Part shown: positions 1-10,293 of the stretch, in pieces | How positions within the stretch are numbered: position 1 is the stretch's first letter | Layout of the letters: each line of letters starts with the position of its first letter | DNA from: Metaphire vulgaris | Lineage: Eukaryota > Annelida > Clitellata > Crassiclitellata > Megascolecidae | NCBI GenBank assembly: GCA_018105865.1 | Contig: CM030834.1 | Location: forward strand, 14,071,719-14,135,718 | Reading direction: 5' to 3' | DNA length: 64,000 bases | Notes under the pieces: generated by a model | What the model saw: only the letters and a program-made list of their open reading frames with translations | Told to the model about the DNA's origin: nothing | The model's database searches: none | Position numbers and translations under genes: made by a program

Positions 1-639
1 GCAGTGTTACTTTTGCTTTAGGTGCATTTAATAAAAAAATTAATGTAATTAATGTTATTACTATTATGCACTAAAGGTTATTCTATTCAAATGAAGAATT
101 ACCTTAAGGTGTTTCAATAGCCCTAGACATAGAAACCTCACACGGGAGCCAGCATTTTGCACAGCTATGTCCCAGAGGTGTTCATTTATCTATTTATTAC
201 AAGCTTGAAGCCTAATATATGATGCAGTACCTTCTATGGTGACATTGGAATGATGCAGAAGAGAAGACTCTATAGTTAATTTGGGAAACTTGGTAATCCA
301 GAATTTTAGCCTAGGTTAGGGGTCTCCAATGTTTTTCAGCCGTGGGCCACATTGCTGCCTTCTGAGGGCTCTGCGGTCCATATGCACAGGATATTAAATG
401 TTTCAAAATATGCTATACAGTGAATGAATAACTGACAAAACAGACTATTCATTCCTGAGAAACGTTCCTGGAATTGTTTTCTCAAACTTGAAATGATGTC
501 TTGAACAAAAAGGGCATGGAAAGGGAGTCACAGCTTCTTGGCAATATTTGTTATCATGTCAAAAGAGTCTAAAGCAGCTTCTTGATAACTGATTCTCAAA
601 AGTGCCAATTTCTGACAGAACGCCTTATCCTTAGAGTAC

Positions 640-900
640 AAATTGCAGCGTGAATAGATCCGCTGAAAATGCTAATTTCCAGAGCCAGTCACTTTCTGTG
701 AGCAACACCAGTGGATGGTTCTTCTCAGTTAAGAATATTTCAATCTCATTTTGAAGATCAAAAAATTGAGTCAGCGCTTTCATACAGCTAAGCCATCTCA
801 CTGAAGTATGGTAAGATAGATCTGGAAACTCTGATTCAGTTTCCTTAAGGAAATCACAAAAATGACGACAACTGAGTCCATGAAATAGCGTACATCTATG
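640..900 (-). pseudogene. hAT transposase fragment (ZBED5/GTF2IRD2-like)
   Basis: Read on the minus strand, one frame gives a stretch containing CDFLKETESEFPDL, then SVRWLSCMKALTQFFDL, EIEIFLTEKN and SDWLWKLAFSADL. From memory this matches the middle of hAT transposases of the ZBED5/GTF2IRD2 type (the VRWLS...FFxLRxEI...WLxxLAFLxDI block). The frame ends in a stop soon afterwards and no N-terminal zinc finger or C-terminal dimerisation block is present, so this is a dead internal piece of the surrounding element. Confidence 0.7.
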
Positions 901-1020
901 GTAAAGAGTAAGACAGCTGAAAGTTGAAACAGGTTATATTTGAAGTCTATGTTTCTATGACACAGATGGTGAAAAAAGAAATTCCTATAATAGATTTTCG
1001 CATGTTCCTCATTTCTTGCC

Positions 1021-1593
1021 GGCTTATGGACAAATCGCCCCAGCAACTCGCCCCCGGAAAACTCGCCCCCATCAAATTCACCCCTGAATGAAAAGGTTTA
1101 GCGGAAAATTCGCCTCCAGCAATTCGCCCCCGGTTCGCCAGGTCGCTAACAAATGAGGTCAGCTGCAATTGCTGCTAGATTTAAGCGTAGCGGTGAGGAT
1201 TTTCCAAATCGCATTCTGAAAGACTACTTAAGCGGGATTGCTTATAATTTTGCTCTTTAACCATCATCTGTGCATTTTGCATTTTGTTTTAAATGTTGAC
1301 ATTCGTTCATAATTTTTACATTTTTCATATATTGACTTTACTTGTTTACCATATCTAGCTTTTGTTCTTTAGATTGCATTAGTTTTACATTTTACGTACA
1401 TTGTCTTTAAATGTTGACCATATCTAGATAGCATTAAGAAAGTGCTACTGTACATTTCTAACCCATTGTATTTTCTTTAAATTCGGTACGAATTTGTCGG
1501 GGGCGAGTTACTGGGGGCAAGTTGTACCTGGGGCGAATTTGTTGGGGGCAAGTTACTGGAGGCGAGTTACTGGGAGCGAGTTGTCTGTATCCC
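1021..1593. mobile_element. Foldback element with iterated ACTCGCCCCC repeats, nested in the hAT
   Basis: Both ends carry inverted arrays of short units of the form AACTCGCCCCC(A)G separated by a few bases: four or five units at about 1028-1140 and the complement at about 1495-1583. The outer ends pair as GGCTTATGGACAAATCGC and GGGATACAGACAACTCGC. The element interrupts the hAT and is flanked by the direct repeat TTTCTTGCC (1012-1020 and 1594-1602), a 9-bp duplication. There is no coding potential. A 9-bp duplication and long iterated inverted ends suggest a Mutator-like foldback element, but the family is not established. Confidence 0.7.
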
Positions 1594-1839
1594 TTTCTTG
1601 CCACGGGCTAGATTAAAGGTCTTGGTGGGCCGTATCTGGCCTGCGGGCTGTACTTTGGAGACACCTAGCCTAGGTCATTTTGAATTCTAGTTAAGCATGT
1701 TCATTCAAAGATAGTCCGAATATGGCAGGTACTGGTAAACTGTAAAAGAGGTTTTTAAGTCTGGATCAACTGACAGTGTTCAAAAGTAAGGAAGATGGTT
1801 CATATTGTTTTGAATCACTGTTTATTATTTTATTTACAG

Positions 1840-3696
1840 TGGGCAACTGGGCATTAATGATAACCATTGGAAGTTGTTTATTTCTGCAATTAGGAGCACA
1901 GTGGATTTTGTATGTTGGCGCGGTTTACTGACAAAAATCTTGTGCACTCCATATGAAAATCGTGAGGATTGGAAAATTGCTGCAGCTCGTTACAAAGGTT
2001 GTATATATTTGTGTGAATATGACACACAACAGAAGATTGAAAATAAAAGACACGAAGGAGTACTTCAAAAAGAAATGAGCTACTGGGGTTTTAAATTTGA
2101 GCAGTATGTAACTACAAGTAAGAAAGCATAAGTGCTAATTCTGTATTAGTAGTATAGCAGTGACAGCAATTGATATATTCTTTTGCCAATTCTTTTCATG
2201 GTTTTTGGAATTAGATGTAAAATTATGTGAACAATACATATATTAAAAATGTGTTTTTTTAACCACGTGGAAGACTGTGTTGGGGTTTCTGTAATGAGGT
2301 TGAAGGTTATAGGTCAAGGTTATGGAAACACATTCACAAGACAGCAACTAATATTTTTAATCATTTAATTTGGGGAGGGAGTTTTAGTTTTCTTAAAAAC
2401 GTTGATTTAAGTACATATTGGACTTCAAAGCTTACAGCTTAATTATTAATCAATTACTTTTATTTATTCTTAGCAGTTATTTTAATAATAATTATTTCAC
2501 TCTAAATATTGCTGGAAATTGTGCTGCTGTGAAGCAGGTAAGCAAACAATAATGGCAAGAACTGAAAACGATTGCACTGTCAAATTTATAGGGGGTTTTC
2601 AGGATACTTCAGCGAACTTTAAGTTTTTATAACAAGGTTTAGAAAGCGCCTCTCAACTTCAGAAAGCATTCACTACATGCAGTGTCATAATCTTTTGCAT
2701 TCTGTGGATTGAAGACTTGATTAATTTCTACTATAACTACTTGTTACTAATTAGTTATTAATTTTTAAAGTTAGCTTAAAGGTTAAAGTGACCGGTGAAA
2801 TTGAAATTGCTTACTTATGCCAGAATAGCAAATACATGTTCTTCAGTAATTTTTAGTAATCATAGTGTATATGTACCAAAATGGAAATTTAAATAAGCAA
2901 ATTCATTCACGATGCAGGATGCACAGATGGTGTGGAAACCTGATTGACTGTGGGCACGGCAACCATGAACAAGCTGACAAACCAATTTTTATTTTCCTTA
3001 TTAGTGTGAAATTAGTCTCAACACATATCTGTTGTTTTTATTTTTGCTATTCTTTTATTATGTAAGATGTGAAGGATGGTCATCCTGATACTGATAAGCC
3101 AGTGAACAACAATGAGGCTTTTGTCTCAGTCGTTCGGACGCATCTGAACAATCACTCTCTCGGTAACTTATTTGATGATTGCATTTTATGATAGCCATCT
3201 TTGTTTTGAGTACTTGGCTCATGTAGAAATATTGTGTGCTCTGGAAGTAAGTTTGTGCCAAGAAAACTTGTTCTTTATCTTAAAATGTTGCTTCGTTGCG
3301 GCTTGCATAATAATGTGCATTGTTACAGATTTGTATAGATATGGTAGTCATTGATGTTGGCTTTGATTATATGATTGTGGCTCTATAAGAGTTGACCTTG
3401 TAATGATAATTCTAGCAACTTGCTGCACCATTGCTGTTGTTTGAGAACCATGTGTTAGCTGTAATTGTGCTGTGACACACAAGTTTTGTGCTAACATACA
3501 TTGATGTATGGGAACAATGTAATTGGCCTCTTACTGGTCTCAGATTTTAATGATCAGTGCTTTATTGGTATGACTGGACAATGGAAAATATTTATTCTTC
3601 ATCTTTAAAAATTTTTGGTAAGTAAATAGAACTTTCGTTTTAATTTTATGTGATCAAACTTATATTTGTATGTACGGTATATGTTACAGTCAAAAC

Positions 3697-3765
<69 letters not shown>

Positions 3766-6700
3766 TGATTTTAAGTGGTTTAGGAGGCTAAGTAAGCCTG
3801 TGTGAAAACCACTGATGTAACCATCTGCATTCAATATCCTAGTTTATCTAGATAGCCTTTGAATCCGTTTACTGTTTCAACTGTCACTCCCACCTCGTCC
3901 AAACTGTTCCATTTGTCCACAACCCTTGCACTAAAAAAGTTTTTCTTTCTTGGACCAACCCTCTGCTTAAACAATTTGCACTTGTGGCCTCTTGTGCTGC
4001 TATATTGTGCCAATGTAAAGAATCGATCATATGGCACATCTACTTTCCCAGTCATTATTTTGTATGTTTCTATCAAATCCCCTCTTTCTCTTCTCCTTTC
4101 TAATGTTGTCAGTCCACAATATTGAAGTCTTTTTTCGTAGCTTAAATTATGGCACCCATTGACCATCTTCGTTGCTCGTCTTTGCACTTTTTCTAAAAGT
4201 TCTATATCTTTTTTCAAGAATGGATTCTAAGCCTGAACACAGTATTCTAGATGAGGCCTTATTAATGACTTATAAAGTTTAATGATTATCTCTTTGTCAC
4301 GACTCACAATTGTCCTTTTCACCATTCCCAACATTTGGTTTCCCTTTTTTGCTGCCTCCATGCATTGGTGAGATGGATTCATGCTTCTATGGATGATTAT
4401 CCCCAAGTCTCTTTTTTTTCTGTTGTGGTTAGAACCTTCCCCCCTAAAGAATATTCATTACCATTATTAGACTTCCCAGCATGCATTACAGAACATTTAT
4501 CAATATTGAAAAGCATCTGCCAGTCCACAGACCACTGAAACAATTTCCTTAGATCTTCTTGTAAAATTTTTGCATCATCCTCCGAGTCTATATTTCTGCA
4601 TAACTTTGTATCATCGGCAAACTTTGAAATTTTGGACAGTAATCCTTCATCGATATCATTTATATATATTAGAAAAAGCAATGGCCCAAGCACTGAGCCC
4701 TGGGGCACTCCACTGATAACTCTTGCCCATTGCGAATGGTCTCCCCTAATGCCAACCTTCTGTCTTCTTCTCTTCAACCAATTTTCAATCCATCTGAGAA
4801 TATTGCCCCTTATTCCACAGGACTTCAGTTTGACAGCCAGCCTTATGTGGGGTACTTTATCGAAAGCTTTGGCAAAATCTAAATATATTATGTCTACTGC
4901 CTTGCCCTTGTCTAGCTTATCAAAAACCTCCTCCAGAAAGTCCAACAGGTTGGTCAGGCATGAACGCCCCTTTGTAAATTCATGCTGAACGTGTAATTAG
5001 CCATTAGACGAAATGACTAAAAGGTTCAGTCATTGTGTGTAATGTCCAATAGGGTCAATCATTGCATTCAATGGCTAAAAAGCAGTCATTTCGTGCAATG
5101 ACTAACTTTTCCAATGATTTATTTCACACTTTTACTGACCGCTATATTTGCTAATATAATCCTACAAGACTGCGATATCCGCATCTCAGGCTGTGTTAGT
5201 GCATGAAATGAGTGACACTATTGGCCATTACACACAATGACTGAAACTTTTAGTAATTTCATGTAATGACTAATTACCGGTACATGTTTTGACTAACATA
5301 TACATATGGTACCAATTTTATAGTGAATAGTGATTTTGCACTGTTATTTATGGCATACATTTCATTTTACTGAGAAGTTGGAGTAAAATATTTTGACCTT
5401 TGCTTGACAGAAAATCCTTATAGGAATTATTTAATTTACAGACCATTGGATTTTCTTAAAAATAAATGACACGTGAATTTTGTGGGTGAACTGACTTGTA
5501 TTGTATTTATAAGAGTTTGGTGCTTTTTACTCCTCTTTTGGTAATCTATTCACAAAAATCTATGGGATTTTTATTGTTGTCTCTAGTATTTGGTGGTGAA
5601 GTTGATTGCTCCGATGGTGGTGAATATATTGAACTGAAGACAAGTCGTATTATGAGTGATCCAAAGCATATAATAAACTTTAAAAGGTTTGCAAGATCTC
5701 TCTATTCATAGAGAATTTTAAGATTTAATGATACTTAGTGGACTGGAAGTAATTATTTTATTTACAGATATATCAATGTATTTATTCTTGTAGAAACCTG
5801 GGTATTATATTAGCGACATTTCTTTTAAAAACTAATATTGGATTCAAACTGTGGTAAACTAAGATTTTGTGAGATGTTTTCCAGTAAAAGTTGCCCTAGA
5901 GTTTGCAGTAGAGATACATTCAGTGGTATAGCCAGGCTTCTGGAACAATGGAGGGATATCGACATTTTCCAGTAAAATAAAGTCTTCTATAAACAAAAAA
6001 GGTTGTCAAGAAGTTATTCCCACATTTATGGTATTCTCTTCAATCATGCTACTTACCTCACCAAAAAATTTCACAACAGTTCTGCGCAAACCGCACGACC
6101 AGTCCCAACCTGAATAGATGGTCCCAACCCTCCACCTCCCACTCTCTGTGGCTGCACCAGTGGACACATTCCAGTCTATTAACCCTATGGACCCGTAAAA
6201 CCGGTATTCTGGTTTCATAACCTTTTGGTTACACAAATTGACAGGGCCAGAGGATTAATAACTAGAATATGCCACAAAATCAAATTTTTGTCAAAATTGG
6301 GGTTGACTTCTATTGGTAATATTGGACAAAATAAATACAGGATATATCTGTTCTACTAAGTGACCAACCTTTAAATGATCAATAGAATAGGTCTAAAGTG
6401 ATGTCCTAATTCTATATTTGATTCAGGTTTAAGATGATCAAATGGTGGATTCAGTCGTTTTTGATTGGGATAAGTAAGATTATCTGTGGCTTCAGGGATG
6501 ACGATGGAATTGTGAAATACCTCAAGACATTTAAGACAAAAGAAATTCCAACATATTGCAAGGTAGTATACAATTTGATTCTATAGCTTGTTTAGGCCTA
6601 TTGATGAAGCCAAGTCACATACTGTATTTGTGTCCAGTTTATTAGAAAACCACATTTATTGATTGTGTTAAAAGTATTGCGGCTTTGGCATAATTGTTGC

Positions 6701-7761
6701 TAGTATACTTTGGATTGGGGTGCAAGTTTTCCTGCATATTGTTACTTTAAAAAAATTAACACTGTGCACCCTGCAGCATTGTGATCAGCATACCATATCT
6801 TTATGGGCTAGGCGAGTTGCTGATGTCTTAGAAAGCACCCAGACAATTCATTGCTTTGTTTTGGCTCATTTCCTCTTTCTACATTCAATTGTTTGTCTTT
6901 ACTAAGAATGTGATGAATGTAATCAAACCTATTGGATGTGTTAAGTGTTAAACATGAGAGTAGAGTACCGGTATATGAAAGCTAAAGTATCTTCTTATGT
7001 ACTGTATAATTATGATCTTATTGCACATTACAATCATAAACAACTGAGACTTTTAGAACCTCAGAACCTCATCGCAACATGTACAGTCTTTCTTAATTAC
7101 TGTGTATTATTTGAATTTAAGGACATACGTGACTGTTGGAAAGGCACGGTGTGCTTCAACTTCTGTGATGAATTCTTGAAATTTGTTAGAAATTCAATTG
7201 AGCTTGATTATGATAAGTATGTATGAGAATATTTCTATTTATTTTGCTTATAGATATAGAAACACTTCAAAACATTATGTGAACAACATTTTCTTATTTT
7301 ATAAACTTGTATTTTTACAAGGTATATGCATCTCCATCGCGATCTGTCTTGTGCGGTGCATAGTAGACGGTCTCCAGAAAGACCAGTCCCTGTCGTGATG
7401 TCAATCCAGCATATCCGTGGTCATCCCTGGCTTCTGTTTCCTTCAACAAGTGGCCACACTCCTCTCGATGGTGTCTTGTTGTTTTATCACGTGTCCAAAG
7501 CAGCTGTTTCCTTGTTTTTACGTGATTCAGTAGTTCTTTTTCTGTTTTGGCCATGTTGTAAACCTGCTCATTTGTTAGTAGTTTTGTTCATGGCCAGGGC
7601 TTTTTTTGGGGCCGGCGCGAAGTGGAGCGGCGCTCCGGAAAATCCGGACTGCGTTCTGCAAAATCCGAAGACTGATTTTTTGCAAAATTTAATTATTAAA
7701 TAGAAAATTTAGAACTGTATATATATCTATCTATACAATGTTGTATTGTATTGATTATATC

Positions 7762-7822
<61 letters not shown>

Positions 7823-9129
7823 CTACGTGACTACGTCATGTTGACAAGTGACTTCCAACTGTTGCACTCCGGAAAATATTTTTTACAAAAAAAGCACTGT
7901 TCATGGCACACATAGCAGTTTTCTTATGCACTTGTTCTCAAAGGTCTGTATGCGGCGTTTTCTTCTTTTTCATGCAGCGATATGTGTTAATAAATTTGTT
8001 GCCATAATTCTTGAATGGACATTTGAAACTATTTGTCTAAACCAAGGTTTCCCAATTAACCAGTGGGTCGCGACCTGGCACCAGGCCATGGATAGCAAAA
8101 TGCCGGGTCGCAAAAATCGTTTAATAAAAATAATAAAATTTCATAATAATCAATTTTAAAATGTAAAATTTTTAAAATTGTAGGTGTAAAGCAGTGGTGC
8201 AACCATTTTTTTCTTAAGACTGAAATTTACACATCATTAGGTGTCAAAAAGTGGTGACCTTTTTTTGCTCATCAGACTCTCGGGACATATGCCCTAGGTA
8301 AAAATGCTACTGGGCCACGAATGGAAAAGTATACAAATTACCGGGTCGCAAAAATAGGTTGGGAAACCCTGGTCTAAACTATGACAAGACCCAACTGCTA
8401 TGGCTTGGCTGTGTTTCTGCTGTGCAACCTTATCTCCAGCTTCTGTATCCTATGCAAATTTGGTCTTCAGCTCTTGCCCACTTTTCTTTCACTTGCCTTT
8501 CCTAAGCTTTTTTGACAACTCGAGTGTTATCCTTGACAACTGATAGCACTGCTAGTCCATTTATTTTACTTCAATAAGTCAAGTTTCTGTCAACTTAGGC
8601 AGTTGCATGTCATCCAATCCAACATCTCTACCGACAGTCAAAGCTATGATCCATACCTTCCTCTCTAGCCAATTGGACTAGGTCAATGATATCTGTGTCA
8701 GCTTTTCTAAGTCTGAATATATCATTCAAGTTGATCTTAAATATGCCTGCGAATGGTGCTATATAAATTGTACCGTACTTTAAATTACATTAGCACATCA
8801 TTACATATTTTGTTAAAGGATGTGATTAAAATCACTTACATTGTTATTTATGATCTTATTAATTGCACTCTAGTTTTGCCAATTGCCTAATTTGTGCAAC
8901 AATAGGCTCAACATTTGCTGTTGTCTTGTTATCTTTTAGGGGCATTTATGTTTATGAGTGGAAGCCACATCATTCAGTATCATGCAAAGTAATGGAGCCA
9001 GACTCTGAATATGCCTTTCTGCCTCAGTGGTATACTACGAAATTTGATTGTAACAGGGTCGATGGAGCTTCACCGCCACTGTGCAGTGATGCTCTTTCTA
9101 AAACAGATCATATGTCAACAAGACAATAA
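1840..9129 (+). CDS. DXO: Decapping and exoribonuclease protein DXO (Dom3z/Rai1 family), 3' six exons; 5' end outside window
   Basis: Coding exons by splice consensus and frame: 1840-2117, 3067-3162, 5587-5686, 6427-6562, 7122-7216 and 8940-9129 (TAA). Phases agree at every junction and give about 298 residues, matching roughly residues 105-396 of the human protein. Recognisable blocks in order: CWRGLLTKIL and CTPYENREDW, GFKFEQY (family catalytic Glu), GEVDC (catalytic Glu/Asp), IELKTS (catalytic Glu and Lys), IKWWIQSFL, CGFRDDDG, CFNFCDEFL, and the terminal YAFLPQWY. All metal-binding and catalytic residues known for the family are present, so the enzyme should be active. The family removes incomplete, NAD or other non-canonical 5' caps and degrades the RNA 5'-3' as quality control in nucleus and cytoplasm. 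The N-terminal ~100 residues must lie in exons left of base 1; bases 1-1839 are intron and transposon. Transcribed convergently with TRAPPC13. Confidence 0.93.
2118..3066 (+). other. DXO intron, no recognisable feature
   Basis: This AT-rich intron has a GTAAGA donor and an acceptor ending TATTATGTAAG. I see no gene, structured RNA or full mobile element. The following intron starts at 3163 with GTAACT and is plain until the microsatellite at 3697. Confidence 0.6.
3697..3764. repeat. (TAA)n microsatellite, 3' tail of LINE
   Basis: About 22 uninterrupted ATA/TAA units lie directly at the 3' end of the minus-strand LINE that follows. It is best read as the element's simple-repeat tail. Confidence 0.85.
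3765..4992 (-). mobile_element. 5'-truncated non-LTR retrotransposon (CR1/L2-like) with reverse transcriptase
   Basis: On the minus strand the sequence opens with HEFTKGRSCLTNLLDFLEE and continues with [35 protein letters not shown] and FADDTKL, the palm motifs of LINE reverse transcriptases. Downstream in another frame are KVQRRATKMV and the C-terminal block with RVVDKWNSLD. The two halves are out of frame with each other, and a TAG replaces the Trp codon expected in the VQAWNP block (about 4230), so the copy is dead. The 3' end carries GGTTTTCACACAGGC and CCACTTAAAATCACATT before the ATT repeat tail, a tail also seen at 21544 and in a SINE at 50145. It sits in a DXO intron. Confidence 0.88.
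4993..5277. mobile_element. MITE with ~65-bp terminal inverted repeats
   Basis: The left arm starts GTAATTAGCCATTAGACGAA and runs through TGACTAAAAGGTTCAGTCAT and TGTGTGTAATG to CAATAGGGTCA. The right arm is its near-perfect complement, ending in TGACTAATTAC. Roughly 58 of 65 positions pair. The interior has further CAATGACT words and no coding potential. I could not identify a convincing target-site duplication, so the superfamily is left open. It abuts the truncated 5' end of the LINE. Confidence 0.8.
5925..6250. mobile_element. Degenerate copy of the GTGGCGTAGCCAGG-type repeat
   Basis: It starts AGTGGTATAGCCAGGCTTCT and continues through GTTGTCAAGAAGTTATT and a segment with TTCTCTTCAATCATGCTACT. 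The same order of sequence occurs at 16150-16330 and, inverted, at 17340-17480. No coding potential. Confidence 0.6.
7595..7899. mobile_element. hAT-type MITE with TTCATGGC duplication
   Basis: The left end is CAGGGCTTTTTTTGG and the right end complements to CAGTGCTTTTTTTGT. The flanking 8-bp direct repeat TTCATGGC at 7587-7594 and 7900-7907 is perfect. Inside is a long (AT)n stretch (about 7757-7821) and a GC-rich left shoulder. Non-coding; located in the last DXO intron. Confidence 0.82.
8043..8371. mobile_element. hAT-type MITE with GTCTAAAC duplication
   Basis: The TIRs are CAAGGTTTCCCAA and the complement of TTGGGAAACCCTG. Both flanks carry GTCTAAAC (8035-8042 and 8372-8379), a perfect 8-bp target duplication. 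Subterminal GGGTCGCAAAAAT words occur on both sides. Non-coding; also in the last DXO intron. Confidence 0.88.
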
Positions 9130-9164
9130 ATGCATAGGACATTTTAGTGTCAGCTGCCAATAAA
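9125..9164 (+). promoter_or_regulatory. Candidate DXO polyadenylation signals
   Basis: AATAAA at 9125-9130 overlaps the DXO stop codon (TAA at 9127-9129), and a second AATAAA lies at 9159-9164. The second is the more usable because a signal overlapping the stop would leave almost no 3' UTR. Confidence 0.45.
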
Positions 9165-9541
9165 TATAGTCTTGGAGTTGTAGTTGGCAAAGCTAATGAC
9201 TTATACCGGTAATTGTAGTCGGACACTGGTTTGTGCAGGAAGTCATTAAGAAAGAAGTGTTTCTTGTCTTGTCTTTGCAGTTTGTAATACAGTACAAACA
9301 AATCTCATTCATGTGGCACCAAGTCGAGATCCTTTTCAAAATCTTTGAATCACACATACATGGTCTCATAGGCATAAACTTCTCTTAGGGTGCTAGGCTT
9401 GAGCTACCTCGCATATTTTTGAGAGACTAGGCTCTGGAGCATGCAGGCTTCCCCCCCCCCCCATATTTTGGCAAGAAGCAACATTTTTCACAATGAAAAC
9501 TACTGAAATTCCATCCTGGCCTGTGGTTTTACTTGTGTTCG

Positions 9542-9582
<41 letters not shown>

Positions 9583-10293
9583 AACCTCGCAAGTACAATG
9601 GTGAAGATTCTCTGTACTTCTTTGGATTATGCAGATCCAGTTCGTTCAGTATTCTCTTCATTGCTATATAGTTCTCCACTACTGGTATATTCTTCTTTTT
9701 TGAGACTAGCTTTGGAGAAGAATATTGTAGTGATTCAGATTTTATTGTTACTACTAGAATTTATTTATTGACATGAAACAATTTGGTAAGTTTTATAGTC
9801 ATTTGGAATATGCCAAGAAGCTTAATATATAATGTTATGTGATCAAATATTTTTATATATCCATTTCTCAAGATAAAAGCAGAACTTGTTTACTTGGGGG
9901 ATTTTAAATTAAAGCTACAATTATATCGATATACTATAATTAAATTCTTTGTTAACTTCTAGAAATTGCACTTATGAGATGTCTTCATTCCAGGCATATT
10001 GTCAATATTGAATGGTTTAATTAGATATCATAAATAATACATGACACAGATATATACAAAAAATCAAATTTTACAAAATTCAGCTTCTTTTACTGTTACT
10101 CTTTTCATTATATATTAATGGTTCAAGTCTCAACTTAAACAGAAGTGCTAAATTACACAGACTTGAATGCCAAAATCTATACTGTACAGATTAATCGGAT
10201 TTTGTCCAATTTTAATGCTATCAGCTTGACACAAGAAATGCGGGACATTTAGGTGAATGATGAGAGATTTTTCATTGTAGATTGGTTAGATAT
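9130..10293. other. Intergenic region between convergent DXO and TRAPPC13
   Basis: It holds a C-run at about 9452-9461 and a (CT)n(CA)n microsatellite at 9541-9583, then AT-rich sequence. On the minus strand it includes the 3' UTR of TRAPPC13; an ATTAAA-type signal is present near 10016. I see no other gene. Confidence 0.5.

Larger units (their letters stand above)
316..1666 (-). mobile_element. hAT-family DNA transposon remnant (5' flank/intron of DXO)
   Basis: The ends are inverted: AGGGGTCTCCAA on the left and the complement of AGGTGTCTCCAA on the right, followed by GTGGGCC-type subterminal sequence. The 8-bp word AGCCTAGG flanks both sides (308-315 and 1667-1674), as expected of a hAT target-site duplication. 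A decayed transposase fragment lies inside on the minus strand (about 640-900), and a second element is nested at 1021-1593. The superfamily call rests on TIR style, the 8-bp duplication and the transposase fragment. The exact first base of the left end is uncertain by two nucleotides. Confidence 0.7.

Noticed and set aside
3859..4125. Plus-strand frame over the LINE
   Set aside because: It is antisense to the reverse transcriptase frames on the minus strand, which carry the real motifs.
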